This document shows, piece after piece, positions 8,849 through 19,615 of a stretch of DNA of 55,000 bases. The notes beneath the pieces were generated by a model. It was given only the letters and a program-made list of their open reading frames with translations. It was not told the DNA's origin and did no database searches. Numbering within the stretch: the stretch's first letter is position 1; each line of letters starts with the position of its first letter. The position numbers and the translations under genes were made by a program. The stretch is from Mesostigma viride (lineage: Eukaryota > Streptophyta > Mesostigmatophyceae > Mesostigmatales > Mesostigmataceae), in the NCBI GenBank assembly GCA_009746045.1, contig RPFO01000313.1, positions 1-55,000 on the forward strand, written 5' to 3'.

Positions 8849-9489
8849 TGTCAGAAATATTGAGACTTGTAGGTCGAAAACGATAGTGACAATTAAAGAT
8901 TACGCTTTATTATCATTGCATATTAAATCTCGGACTACCACCGTTTGTCCACCAAAACCATGATGTGGCTCCCGGGTGGGGACCATAAGCGTCAGCCATA
9001 ACTCATGGCTCAGACCTTAGGTAAGTGCAACGTAGGTTGCGTCTTCCTCTTATGCACAAAGGTGCACAAAGAGTGAGTGCTCGACAGGCTGGCACAAAGA
9101 TTGCGTAGCTTATCTGAAATGTGCTGAGAATGCGTTACGCTAGCCAGATTCCGTTAACACTCTCTAGTCGAGTAGTACGACTGAATAGTACGCTAGCTAT
9201 AGGTCGTAGGACCCTGAACGTACAAGTCTTGATATAATGTGCCGGTTCTCGTAGCTTCGGCACTAATATCTTAGTCACTCCGTGACCAAATCATGAGCCG
9301 TAACATGACACGTGCTCACTGCCCCAACACTGCATAATACTCTGCCGATATTAATTATGGCCACAAATACGGCAGGCGGGTGCGATTATTAGGGACGCAA
9401 CCCTAATACCTCCGTTTACAATGGATGGCCTATATGAAATATATTAACGGCAGGCAGTTGGGCACACAGGGTGAACTTCACCCCTGACA
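8849..9489 (-). repeat. 5' LTR of the nested non-autonomous element (minus orientation)
   Basis: Second copy of the 641-bp repeat, followed by the target duplication ACTTG and the rest of the element A LTR. Confidence 0.92.
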
Positions 9490-9904
9490 ACTTGTACAGG
9501 ACTTGATGGTCAATTGATAGGTAGGCGCACTGTAGCGCGCCAGGACCTATGAGACAATTGATGCTGACTAGTGTACGGATAGGTCCACAGGACTAGCCGT
9601 ATGGACAATTGATAGATCTGCGCGCCAAAGGCGTGCCAGAGTCTGTGTAATCAATTGATTGACAGTTCAGCTGTGACAGTGCAGCTGAATACTTGGACGC
9701 GTCCCTAGTAAGCTATATGAGTGACTTGGTCACACCGGGACGCTAGTTCTTGCGTGCACGTTCTCTTGGCACTGCGACCCTGTCGTCTGTGCTGCGTGCA
9801 GTCTTGGAAGTGACGTGACTTACGTCTGTGTTTCCTGATTGTTAATAAAGGCAACTTCCTGCAAGAACCATGGCGGAATTCGTGGCATTCTTACCCTCAC
9901 AACT

Positions 9905-10098
9905 CCATGTACTCGGCCTCACAGGTGGACAGGGCTGGAGTGGGCTGCTTGCGACTGGTCCACTCCACCGCAGCACCGCGGTACATGACCACGTTGCCCG
10001 TGATTGACTTGTGGTCCGCAGGATCGTTTGCCCAGTCGGCATCCGAGTAGGCCACCAGCACCCCCTGCCCCGTGTAGGACAGACCCAGGTCCTTGGTG
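9905..10098 (-). pseudogene. Host copia RNase H fragment
   Basis: On the minus strand this reads as a typical copia RNase H: a TKDLGLSYTG lead-in, YSDADWANDPADHKS, VEWTSRKQPTPALST and CEAEYM, with the usual Asp and Glu residues. After element A is removed, the frame continues into 14-1 (reading MALC), which is the normal continuation of EAEYMALC. To the right it is cut by the foldback at 10104 and resumes at 19189. It is a relic of the host copia. Confidence 0.9.
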
Positions 10099-10247
10099 TG
10101 TACAGTTAGATTAAATAGTGCCGGAACCTTTTGCCCACTGAGTTAAATCGGCCGAATTAACTTGGGTGCTCGGAAGTGGTTATTCCGGGCAAAATAGTGT
10201 GACGGACCGATTTGCCTCAGTGGGCAAAAGGTTCCGGCACTATTTAA

Positions 10248-10732
10248 AGTTGCAAATAAACGGAATGCGATGGAAATCAGAAAGCATAGAATGAACATTC
10301 TCTTTATTGTTCTCATACGTTATTGTTGTTGTTCCTTCCTTCTCCTTCATTGCGCATAAGAACCTGTTGCGCTTGGCACCTTCATCAGTCTTGCTGAATA
10401 TCCTACGTGGACATGCATTCCATGTAGTTCAGTGCATGCCGCGTGTTAGATACTTCTAGAATCCTCTAGAAGGTACCAAGGCAGATGCGCATATGATTGG
10501 ACGACAGTCGGCTCAGTCCTTTTGACAGGACTACACCGGCCCTAGACCAGCCGGCCGGTGACGTGGAGGCCTGGGAGATGCCCTCATAATATACGTGGCG
10601 TCATCCCACTGGCTGATACTAGTGAAGTACAGCCATTGGTCCAATACTACAGTAAAGTATATTGTAGTAATCTGTACTAGATCCTCTTTCTCTGAGGACC
10701 CATGAGGACCCTAGATGGATCTCCAACCAACT
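10248..10732 (-). repeat. 3' LTR of element B
   Basis: 485 bp. On minus it starts AGTTGGTTGG and ends GCAACT. It is preceded on that strand by a purine-rich tract ending AAAGGAAAGAATGGCTGG (10733-10750), the plus-strand primer. Confidence 0.9.
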
Positions 10733-11054
10733 CCAGCCATTCTTTCCTTTGTGAAAGTGATGTGGCTTAGATGTATTCGTTGATGTTCGGCCGCACCTGG
10801 CCAGCTCACTTTCACATGTAAGGAAGATGGGGACTCACTTGGGTCTTCTGGAGTTTGCACATCATCATTGCATGGTTGGTGTAATCTGCTGTAGGGAAAA
10901 CCCAAATCTGAAGGAAACCCTCTTCTCTATGAGAGGACAAAACCTCCAGGGGGAAATAAAAACCTACAGATGGAGCATTAGGCTCAGGCTCCCAGATTAC
11001 TCCTCAGTATGACAAGGGTTCCCAGCCATCATGGACCTTAACAGCTGATATCCA

Positions 11055-11493
11055 TTAAGGGCCAACCGTGGAACTTAGCTTGGTCATAGCATCAGCAGGA
11101 TTTGAGTGTCCTGGCAGATGTACGGTCATACAGTGGCTGGATAGTTCCTTTGCCACAAGGTAGTCTAAGTCAGTAGTAGTGGCCCTCACATTCTGGATGA
11201 AAGAGACCACGGGCTTATTATCACAATAAACCCTGACATCAATCACAGGTTGAGGTCTTATCTGACTCAGACACCATAAGAGCAGTTCTCTTATGTATAT
11301 GACGTCGCGAATGCACATGGCATATGCCCTGCATTCTGCAGTGTCAATCCCAGCAAACCGCCTTCTCTGAAGGTTACTGGACCAGTACACCAACGAGGGC
11401 TGTCTGCCTTCATTCCTGATGGTGATTAAACATCCGGCTCTGGCACCAATCTTATTGACAGATCTAGACTCTTGGCTAGCATCTGTGTAGGCG
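11055..11493 (-). pseudogene. RNase H of element B, shifted frame
   Basis: This frame completes the pol of element B after a frameshift near 11495. It begins with a DAYTDAS block (first catalytic Asp), then IDTAECRAYAM (Glu), VRVYCDNKPVV (Asp) and GHSNPADAMTKL (final Asp), the order of copia RNases H. The parts from about 11393 form an uninterrupted frame ending at 11055. It matches the element A RNase H in every block. The 320 bases between its stop and the LTR (10733-11054) hold no gene. Confidence 0.8.
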
Positions 11494-14480
11494 TCAATGA
11501 GGAATCATACGCTTGTGCCAGTCTACTCCAGATAATACCAGATCAGGAGATTCATTGAGGCATGTTTCAAGACGCCTCCTTCCTTCTCCTATGACAACAG
11601 AATCTGGCATTCTGCTTTGTACTGCCAGGTCAGGATTGGTTGTGGCAGCCAGCCAACCCAGTTGACCTTTAACCGTAGGGGCATTCTCCTCAGTTACTCT
11701 CTTGGGTAACTCATTGATCATCTTTTCTTTATACCCTTTAGCCGGTTGCAGTCTCAGATGCCATCCTTTATCATCTTGGAAAAGGGTACAGCCAATGCCA
11801 CAATAAGGTACTTGGCTGTTATTGGTAAACCATGCTCTGGTGCCAATGGGTGATTTGTCATTGAGCCTTTTGTAGGTCTCATTTAACCATCCCTTGGGAC
11901 CAATGCGTTGCATATCATCCCCATGCAGGGTAGCCCAGGTGGGTTGTCCCTTGGATTGACCCACAAAGAGACAATAAGCAAGATGAGATTGTTGCATCTG
12001 ACATCTCTCCTGGATGGCAGGAGCAATGGTTTTATACCAAATGACTGGACTACTGACCAGCCCTTCCCAGCCCACTTTTGGCTGCATGTAGGGATAACCT
12101 ACTTCAGCTAACCAGCATGCTGGGGTTTTGACACAACAGGGTCGTTGAGATTGCCAAGTGGCCTGAGCCACCTGAGGATCACCATGCAGAAATGCTCTGG
12201 TGAAATCATCAATCTCTGCTCCATAATCCAAGCCATAATCCATAGCACCAAGGTACAGAGTAAGGAGAAGCCTGAGAACAGGATGTGACAGTCCAGGAGT
12301 ATACAACTCCTCCTTATCATAGTCTGCAGTACCATGGAACTGGGTTACAACTGGACGTGCGTTTGGTACAGGAGGCTCATTGAGCTTTCTCTTCATCTTG
12401 CACACAAAACGCAACTGAAGCATTTGAGCATTGGGTGGAGGTTCTGAAATGCCTTCAAAAACATCCAGCGTTTGCCACTCTTGGAGCGCACGCGCCAATG
12501 CTTGTCGCCATGCCTCAAGGCCAGCGAACGTGTGACAATCAAGGTCTACATCATCAAAGGACAAAGGGCTGTGAGCAGCAAATGACCTTCTAATTGTGAG
12601 ACCAAGAGAAGTCACACTGAGCTGGGCAGGTTCCACCAGCTCAGAAGCAGGGGGAAGATCCTTTCCCCACTCAGCTCCTTTTATTACTGAACCGACACAG
12701 GCGGTCATCCAATTCGGTTTCTGGAACATTTCAAGAGGCAAGGAACACCTGAAGTTAGGTCCCAGAGGAATTGGGTCACAATGTGCTTTTAAAAGCTGCT
12801 TTGTGTCATTGGGGCCATCAACAATGGTAACTCCCGGGGTCACCAAGAATGGCTGGCCAATGAGAGTGGGTCCTCTATAGCCATCAATGACACAAAGTGT
12901 CAAGTATTCACCCCAAAATGGGACAGTAATATCCCCAAGAACTTGATAGCTGGTAGTGCTACCAAAGTCTTGGACATTACAACAAAGTCTTGTAGTCCAT
13001 GGACTAGGTGCAGGGGAATATTTGTCCAATAATGCATTAAAGGGTGAGGTGACAGAGACCTCTGCTTTGGTATCAACATCAAAGCCATCAAGGTCCATGC
13101 CCTTCTCTGGAAGAGAAGTGATTGTGGCAATCTTTAATGAAGGCTTGAGCTTCTTTACAATATCTCTGAGCTCTGGAAGATTGCCCCTCTTGCCTAGCTG
13201 AGTGTTCAACTTGGACAACCGCTCCTCAGCTTGTCTTCCTTGGACTGGTAATTTTCCATCAGTCTCCAAGGGCATTGGCTCATTACCAGGGTAATTGAAT
13301 CCGTGCCTTGGCTGTTCAGACTGAAACATGTTATCCACCTGCCCAGGGGTCTCGAGCCCATGTTCCAACGGCCGGAGCTTCCGGTGCTGATCAGACACCC
13401 TATCAACCAACAAGCCAACTTCTGATATATCATTCTGTGATATCTCAGTCAACGTCATTGGCTGAACTTGTTGATTAGTAGGCTCCAGTTGATGGGAGGC
13501 CGCCCTTTCTGGTAGTTGGGGTCCAGCCTGTTCACTGGCCAAAGGAGGACAGGAAGTCAGATTGGGAGATCCAGATGCCACTCTTCCCGGGGCTATATCC
13601 ATCAGGGGATTTACTTGATCAAGTTTGTCGCTCATTGGATCTCTCTTCAATCTGTTCCAAGCCAGATGATAAGTGGTACCATTCCATACCACATCAGCAG
13701 TCTTCATCTCCTGGTCAACTGAGGCTATGGTCCCTGGACCCTGCCAATAACCACGTTTACCAGGAGCATTCTCTTTATGGAAGAACACTTGGTCTCGCAC
13801 ATGAAATTGTGATATCTCTCCTCTCTGCTTGTCCTTTTCACAAAGATGAGCATACTGTGCCCACCTCTGGTTACTCAATGCTTGCATTATTTCATCAGGG
13901 TAGAGGCCACCTGCCAGCCCACGAGGTGAGACCAGCCATGGAACACCATGCACCGTAAAAGCATGAAAACGGTTGTTCATGGTGTTTTCCACTTTTGCAG
14001 CACCTAAACACCTGATAGAAAAAGTTGGTTTGAACATTTCTGGATAATCCCCAGACATCACCAACTTCTTAAGCTCCTGTATAAATCTGTCAACCTTGCC
14101 TTGAGCTTGGTGGTCTTCGCGACCCACAATCTTCAGGAAGGGCAGATCTGAATATTTAGTAGTCAGGCAGTTAAACTGCAAATCCATTTGCAGTTTGTGA
14201 ATGACTGCAAACTTCTGCAGAATAACAAGGACAGCAGCATGGAGGGTATTTTCATCCTCAGCTGCCATAGGTTCAATTGCAATGTAGCCTGACCATTCAT
14301 CCACAGCCACCAAATAAGGCAACTGCCTGTAATTGGTGAAGTAGAGGATATCAGCCTGGATATTACCCCTACCATCTGCGGGATGTTTAGCATGACGTTT
14401 AGGAGGCTTATTAGCACATAGTTGGCACACACAGTGCTCTCTGACATCTTGATACGCTTGCCAGAGGGCCCTGTTATTAA
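11494..14480 (-). pseudogene. pol: Pol of element B: integrase, retropepsin-like domain, RT
   Basis: About 995 codons, open from the TTAA transposon junction at 14480 to 11494. The integrase zinc region ends in CVCQLC, and the core has QADILYF, LQMDLQF and GKVDRFI, where Asp replaces the usual Glu. The retropepsin-like domain has DVDTKAEVSV, SYQVLGDITVPFW and TLIGQPFL. The RT has LQLRFVCKMK, EIDDFTRAFLHGD, WEGLVSSPVIW and TLHGDDMQR. As in element A, the protease-like domain lies between integrase and RT and lacks the catalytic-loop Gly. The first 27 codons of the long open frame ending at 14568 come from the inserted transposon and are not part of the protein. Confidence 0.85.
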
Positions 14481-16387
14481 GGTGAGGGTCCGGGCGCGAA
14501 TTTTTTGGCGCCGAAAAAATTCGCGGTACCCGTCCGTACCGTGAAAAAGTGGTGCACGGTGCGCGCACCCCTAGCGGAGCTGGCCATGGCGACGGCTTTC
14601 AGGCAAAACTAGACAAATATAACAAGCGGAATGCAGAGAAATTGCGAGAATCTTGAAGGCGATGAGTTTATGATATTATTTCATCGCTAAGTTTGTGCGC
14701 TTTGCAATGTCGATAATTTTATTGATGACCATCGCCGCGGGGGTCCAATCCGAAAATTTCGTCGCGAGGAATAAATAAGAATGCTCGCTGGCGGCGGTGA
14801 TTGTCAGGTTTTATGGGCTTTACTTAGCGTCAAGGATGCGTTTGCATTGTCAATAGAGAATCCTAAAGAAATTCGCCGGGGTTTTGCAAGATTTCCGTCA
14901 TTTTCGGTAAGACACTGTCCAGGCTCGCCGGATGCGCATCTCATCCTTCCATGGAAGGTTGGTCTTTCTTGCGCCACTGGGCATATGACACTGCCGGTAA
15001 TGGTACGATCCCGTGCTTAGCGTCCCCCTATGAATGTTTCGCTTCTTTAAATGGTTGTCAACGCAAGTTTTCGCCTTCTATCCGCGCAGTTAGCGCCAGG
15101 TAGCATGCCATTCCGTGATGCGCATCGCCAGATTCCTGGCAGCTTTCAGTGATTTTATCTAGGTTGCATCGCTGGGACGTGTCAAATCATGAGCCGTGGC
15201 ATGTTGGCAAGTTGTAAGGGATTTGTCGAGTGGTTTCCTGGAAGGAGTTTGGTAAAAACACTCAGTTTTGTATGAATATTGACGCAGCCTTTCTTAGCAG
15301 TGGTTTCAGTGTGCTTAGAGGCTCACAAGGTTGAGGTTGTTTCTTAGCAAACAATCGCGCTGAAAAGAAAAGCTATAGTGGGCGTTCTGAGGGGCATATT
15401 GCATGGGTGGAACTGCATGTAGGTAGGGGATACCGTTGTTTTGTTGGCCTCTTCTCTCCCACTGAATTATGAGATAGCCCTGTCATATGCTAGCAAGGCA
15501 AAGTAACCATGGTAAGAAGCCCTGGCACGCAGCATTTATGATCAGTATGCTTTATCTGTGGACTGTCTGTTGTTCCCCTTGGTTGGGCAATCAGTGGATA
15601 TGGCTTTCTAGGGTCTATTTGCATTGGACACCTTGGTTTTGGTATGATGATCACAGCATACGCCTAGAATTTGCTTCAGAAGTGCTGGCTAGACATGTAG
15701 AGCTACCTGCCTTGTTGCTGTGCACACACCCATGAGGTTGCCCGTGCCAAGGTAAGGCAAGGGCACATGAGGTGCCCAGCCACCTCCTTGTACGTTGTGC
15801 TCGAATTGGGCATGGTCTGGAGCCATTTGGATGGCATAGAAAGTGTTAGTGTGCCTTAATACGCACTATTGCCTTCCTTAGCGGCTGCACAGGTGGCCAA
15901 CTGCCAAACGCTATAACTTCCACGTTTGTAGTCAGAATGAGCTCAAACTTTGTGGGATTGTGTATGCCCATGTCTAGTATTTGTGTATATCTCCCCAGGT
16001 TCAAACTGTGTGTCTATGATTTGTTTTATTTTTTTCAGCCCAAAAAAGTACCTCTTTTGGGGGAAAATTAATAACTGATGAAATACTCACCATTTTGGGG
16101 TGCCAATTAGGTGGAAAATTTCCAAACTGGGGCAACTAAATGGGAATATATTGAAACATGCAAAAAGATGCCCCCATTGTCCTAGGCAGAATGTGCCATA
16201 AATAGCGTCTTTTGCTATTTTTAGCACAATACGAGCGTGTAACTGTGCATACCACCCTCAACAAGTGGTGGGATGGACCCCCATACATCCTATTTACATG
16301 CCAAAATCATCTCTCGGGTCCCCCCAGGTCAACAGTACATGTTATTCCATGGTATGGTTTCAGGGGGGCTGGCACCATACCCTCACC
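14481..16387. mobile_element. Non-autonomous TTAA-target DNA transposon in element B
   Basis: A 1907-bp insertion lies between TTAA duplications (14477-14480, 16388-16391) with inverted ends GGTGAGGGT. Element B reads through exactly when it and one TTAA are removed: the integrase H-x4-H part at 16388-16490 joins the CVCQLC part at 14480. TTAA duplication is the hallmark of the piggyBac superfamily (Kolobok also uses it). It has no transposase: the only frames (14781-15020, 15487-15735) are short and featureless. The left 100 bases form GC-rich hairpins; the right half is AT-rich. Confidence 0.85.
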
Positions 16388-16391
16388 TTAA

Positions 16392-16983
16392 TGGCTTGTA
16401 TAAGCCTCATGGCATTGTTGCCATGACCACATGCATCATGCAAACTCTTAGCCAAAATCCTAAGATTAATATAATCATTAGGTAGTGGCTCTTCAGGACA
16501 TGGTTAATTGGGCATCCACATTCCTGGCAGAGCAAGAGTCCAAATTTGTATTATCAATATTAACAGGACTAGTGCTCTTAGGAGCTTGACTGTCAACAAC
16601 ATTTATGGGTGCTTGGCTACAAACAGGAGCAGCACCACATGTGTTGTTCACAGGTATTCTGCACACTTGGGCATCTGCATTGACAACACTTTGAGGCATC
16701 TGTCTACAAACAGGAGCAGATCCACATGTGTTGTTTACAGTCAGTAGAGTCCTCACTGGGGTACTCCTTTTAAACATAGCATGGATTTGGGTGCCACAAA
16801 CAGGGGCACTCTGTACGTGGGTGCCACAAACAGGGGCACTCTTATCCCTGCACACTTGGGCAGTTCTACGGTCTGTAGGAACTACTGCTGGAGCTCCTAC
16901 CACCTGGCAGGCCTTCTCTGCCAAATCATCCTCACTAACTTCCCTAAGGACGTCGTAAGGATTATATAAACAGAGAGGATCTT
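16392..16983 (-). pseudogene. Gag-pol linker and start of integrase in element B
   Basis: After the gag stop TAG (16984-16986) a frame one base back is open from AAAAAC to 16493. It encodes a Cys/Val/Asn-rich linker with repeated APVCG and VNNTCG units. A second shift near 16495 enters the integrase frame, with LHDACGHGNN carrying the H-x4-H zinc ligands, until the TTAA transposon. AGAAAAACTAG at the gag end would suit a -1 shift but is not a perfect slippery heptamer. Decay is as likely as programming. Confidence 0.55.
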
Positions 16984-18165
16984 CTAGTTTTTCTGCTGCT
17001 GCTTCCTCTTCTTGCCCTGGAGGCTGCCACCATCACGGGAAGCATCGCTGTTGAGGCTTTGAGAAATCTGTTGCAGCAGCTTGAGCATCTCCGCCTGGGT
17101 ATACTGGGGCTCAGCTCGTTTCTTGTTCCTGCAGGCAGGGGCAGAGTGACCAAGGACACCACAGAGCTTGCACTTGCGAAAGCGGCAATCCTTAGCCAGA
17201 TGGCTAGTTTTGCCACAAACAGTGCAAGGAGGAAGGGATGCAGGGGCAGCGACAGTCTTACCCTTACACGTACGGCGAGTGTGCCCAGGCTGTTCACAGT
17301 TGTAGCAGAAGATCTCCTTTTGTTGCTCTACCACCATGGCCACTCGAGGCACCTCCACCGAACTCCCTTCCTTGGAGACGCGTGTCTGATTAGTCAACAG
17401 CTCCTTGAGGTACGTGTGCCCTGCACCTGTGAGTATCGTTCAGGTAACTGCGACAGTTCGCGACCAGATTGCGTTTCTCGGAGTCGGTCAGAGCGCAATT
17501 CTGGATCCACCGCAGATTCACCGCCTCGTCGGGCCATCGGAGCGCCTGTTTTTCCAGCGTATCATAATAACTGTTGAGGTGCTCGATGATGCTCTGGCCG
17601 GGCTTGGGTTTCACGTCGACAAACTCCTCGATTTCGTCGCATGTCTTGTCAGTGACGGTCCGGAGAAAGGTTTCCCGCACTCGCCGCATGAACTCGCGCG
17701 GTGTCCACTGGAGGCGCTGTGCTCGATCCAACAAAGAAATCCAGTCCCGGTGGTTCTTGTCACGGGCCCCCAGTGGGGTTCCGCGCAAAAACTCTAACCA
17801 GTCTGGAATAATATCACGATTCGACATGATGCGACGCAAAAAGGGAGACAAAGAAATCACAAAGCGATCGCGGTCCACCTGAACCGAATCAGGTGCCAGC
17901 GGCGCTGGTACCCACTCTTTTATCGCCGCAAGTAGTTTCGCCTCCTGGGCGAGGGACATCCGCCGATGCAGACGATCTCGCTCACTTGAGTGTTGACTAT
18001 CAGAATTTGACCCATAGATAGCCTTCCTTCCAAGGTCGGTTGGGCCCAGGTATATCGTTTTCCCTATGCTCACCGGGGCTAGGGAAGTTAAAATTCGGAG
18101 CAGGCCCGTGCTCACCAGGGCCAGGCCTTTGCTCCTCAGAAAGATGATCTGCCGACATGAATACA
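16984..18165 (-). pseudogene. gag: Gag of element B
   Basis: The N-terminal part (about 18000-17420) has a capsid-like helical region with LQWTPREFMRRV and KPKPGQSIIEHLNSYY, typical of retrotransposon gag. After a frameshift near 17420 the rest (17397-16984) carries three zinc knuckles: CYNCEQPGHTRRTC, CTVCGKTSHLAKDC and CKLCGVLGHSAPAC, followed by a lysine/glutamine-rich tail. Three knuckles differ from the single one in element A. The likely start is the ATG of MSLAQEAK (about 17960), because the frame upstream runs into the LTR. Confidence 0.75.
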
Positions 18166-18646
18166 AGTTGCAAATAAACGGAATGCGATGGAAATCAGAA
18201 AGCATAGAATGAACGTTCTCTTTATTGTTCTCATACGTTATTGTTGTTGTTCCTTCCTTCTCCTTCATTGCGCATAAGAACCTGTTGCGCTTGGCACCTT
18301 CATCAGTCTTGCTGAATATCCTACGTGGACATGCATTCCATGTAGTTCAGTGCATGCCGCGTGTTAGATACTTCTAGAATCCTCTAGAAGGTACCAAGGC
18401 AGATGCGCATATGATTGGACGATAGTCGGCTCAGTCCTTTTGACAGGACTACACCGGCCCTAGACCAGCCGGTGACGTGGAGGCCTGGGAGATGCCCTCA
18501 TAATATACGTGGCGTCATCCCACTGGCTGATACTAGTGAAGTACAGCCATTGGTCCAATACTACAATAAAGTATATTGTAGTAATCTGTACTAGATCCTC
18601 TATCTCTGACGACCCATGAGGACCCTAGATGGATCTCCAACCAACT
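18166..18646 (-). repeat. 5' LTR of element B
   Basis: 481 bp, the partner of 10248-10732, with about six base changes and a missing CCGG. The next bases inward on minus are TGTATTCATGTCGG; no standard primer-binding site is apparent. Confidence 0.9.
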
Positions 18647-19130
18647 TTTAACCTATCTAAAACCTGGCCTCGTGGAGGGTGGGTTGAATATGAGACATCC
18701 GCCTGGGCCACTGAGCACGCAAATGTAAATGCGCCGGAGCTGTCCGGATTCGAACCCCTGACCTCCAAGGTGCACAGGTTTTAGTTAGGTTAAATAGTGC
18801 CGGAACCTTTTGCCCACTGAGGCAAATCGGTCCGTCACACTATTTTGCCCGGAATAACCACTTCCGAGCACCCAAGTTAATTCGGCCGAATTAACTTGGG
18901 TGCTCGGAAGTGGTTATTCCGGGTAAAATAGTGTGACGGACCGATTTGCCTCAGTGGGCAAAAGGTTCCGGCACTATTTAACCTAACTAAAACCTGTGCA
19001 CCTTGGAGGTCAGGGGTTCGAATCCTCACTGAGGCAGCTCCGGCGCAATATCATTTGCGTGCTCAGCGGCCTAGGCGGATGTCTCGGGCTCTTCGTCCCC
19101 CCTCCACGAGGCCAGGTTTTAGTTAGGTTA
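18647..19130. repeat. Large palindrome with a near-perfect core
   Basis: The axis is at 18885/18886 (TTCGGCCGAA). The core 18790-18981 is almost perfectly self-complementary over 96 bases per arm. Beyond it, imperfect inverted arms reach 18652 and 19126. GGTTCGAATCC (the tRNA T-loop/B-box consensus) lies at 19015-19025 on + and symmetrically at 18746-18756 on -. Each is followed by GC-rich sequence ending at a conserved CCTCGTGGAGG-type block. Each arm therefore looks like a tRNA-derived (SINE-like) unit in opposite orientation. Confidence 0.85.
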
Positions 19131-19188
19131 AATAGTGCCTAAACCTTTTGCCCACTGAGGCAAACCGGTCTATTTAACCTAACTTGTA

Positions 19189-19222
19189 CCGCGTACTGAA
19201 GCACCCGGCCGTGCCAGCCCAA
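19189..19222 (-). pseudogene. Host copia connector fragment
   Basis: Thirty-four bases between the foldback and the CACTA read GRVLQYAV on minus. They continue into HTKDLGLSYTG at 10098 once the foldback and one TGTAC are removed. This is the block linking RT and RNase H in copia. It proves that the fragments on both sides belong to one element. Confidence 0.75.
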
Positions 19223-19236
19223 CACTAGGAAGTCGG

Positions 19237-19615
19237 CGGAAATTCGCACTGAGATTTCTTGAGATTGTCCTGAGTTTTTTTTTTAGAAATCCTGAGAAAT
19301 CCTGAGAAATCCTGAGATGTCTTGAGAATGTCTTGAGAATGTCTTGAGATTAATCTTGAGTTTTCCTGAGATTGTCCTGATTTTTCCTGATTTTTTCGTC
19401 TTCACAAAATCTGGTAAGTGCACACCTCGGGTCCTGAGATTTCTGGTGAAAAACTCAGGTCTTGAGATTTTGACTTTGTAGTGAAAATCTCAGGACAAAA
19501 TCTCAGGACAATCTCAGGACAATCTCAGGACAAAAAAATGAGTAGAATCTCAAGAAAATCTCAGGACAATCTCAGGACAAAAAAACGAGTAGAATCTCAA
19601 GAAAATCAAGAACAT
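19237..19615. repeat. Left subterminal repeats of the CACTA
   Basis: Many short copies of CCTGAGA, CTTGAGA and CTCAGGACAA in both orientations, including three tandem AATCCTGAG units near 19285-19315. In En/Spm elements such arrays bind the TNPA protein that brings the ends together; binding here is inferred. No gene is visible from here to 20141. Confidence 0.85.

Larger units (their letters stand above)
7432..9489 (-). mobile_element. Non-autonomous LTR retrotransposon (TRIM/LARD-like) in the 3' LTR of element A
   Basis: Two 641-bp LTRs (7432-8072 and 8849-9489) appear identical by eye, begin TGTCAG and end CTGACA, and are flanked by the 5-bp duplication ACTTG (7427-7431, 9490-9494). The 776-bp interior (8073-8848) has no frame of 60 codons, so proteins must come in trans. 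Orientation is minus because the only polypurine tract, AAGGGGGG, abuts the LTR at 8073-8081 when read on that strand, and AATAAA on minus lies near the end of the LTR. A recognisable primer-binding site was not found. Identical LTRs mean a very recent insertion, younger than element A. Confidence 0.9.
15..9904 (+). mobile_element. Copia-like LTR retrotransposon A with AGTT...AACT LTR ends
   Basis: A complete LTR retrotransposon lies between two CCATG target duplications (10-14 and 9905-9909). The LTRs are 15-629 and 7225-9904; the second is split by a nested 2-kb element. Both begin AGTTAACG and end CTCACAACT, so the termini are AGTT/AACT instead of TG/CA. The internal order is an orphan ORF, gag with a CCHC knuckle, integrase, a retropepsin-like domain, RT, RNase H, a long 3' non-coding stretch and a polypurine tract. 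The two LTRs differ by eye only by a 2-bp indel near the poly(A) signal, so the insertion is recent. The target was the RNase H of the host copia. Net length without the nested element is about 7.8 kb. The domain order differs from both classic copia and gypsy. Confidence 0.9.
7225..9904 (+). repeat. 3' LTR of element A, interrupted
   Basis: The LTR is present as 7225-7431 and 9490-9904, separated by the nested element 7432-9489 and with ACTTG duplicated. Joined, it is nearly identical to 15-629, except for two extra bases before AATAAA. It ends CTCACAACT followed by CCATG, the target duplication of the element. Confidence 0.92.
10248..18646 (-). mobile_element. Copia-like LTR retrotransposon B with AGTT...AACT LTR ends
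   Basis: LTRs at 10248-10732 and 18166-18646 share AGTT/AACT ends and flank a minus-strand interior; TTTAA is duplicated at 10243-10247 and 18647-18651. The domain order matches element A: gag, integrase, retropepsin-like, RT, RNase H. The LTRs differ by about six substitutions and one 4-bp indel, so B is older than A. It is inactivated by frameshifts in gag, after gag and before RNase H, and by a 1.9-kb TTAA transposon inside the integrase zinc region. It sits in the foldback element. Confidence 0.9.
10104..19183. mobile_element. Foldback element with tRNA-like arms, host of element B
   Basis: The ends are AGTTAGATTAAATAG and its near-exact inverse CTATTTAACCTAACT, flanked by TGTAC duplications (10099-10103 and 19184-19188). 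Without element B its length is about 676 bp. It is built from three copies of one palindromic unit (10104-10247, 18790-18981 and a short one at about 19127-19183), joined by inverted arms (18652-18789 and 18982-19126). The arms contain B-box-like tRNA sequence. It has no coding capacity. It lies in the host copia between the RT connector and RNase H. Its AGTT/AACT termini and 5-bp duplication resemble those of elements A and B. Confidence 0.8.

Noticed and set aside
16970-16995. Programmed -1 frameshift between gag and pol of element B
   Set aside because: GAAAAAC is not a perfect slippery heptamer, and the element has several other random shifts.
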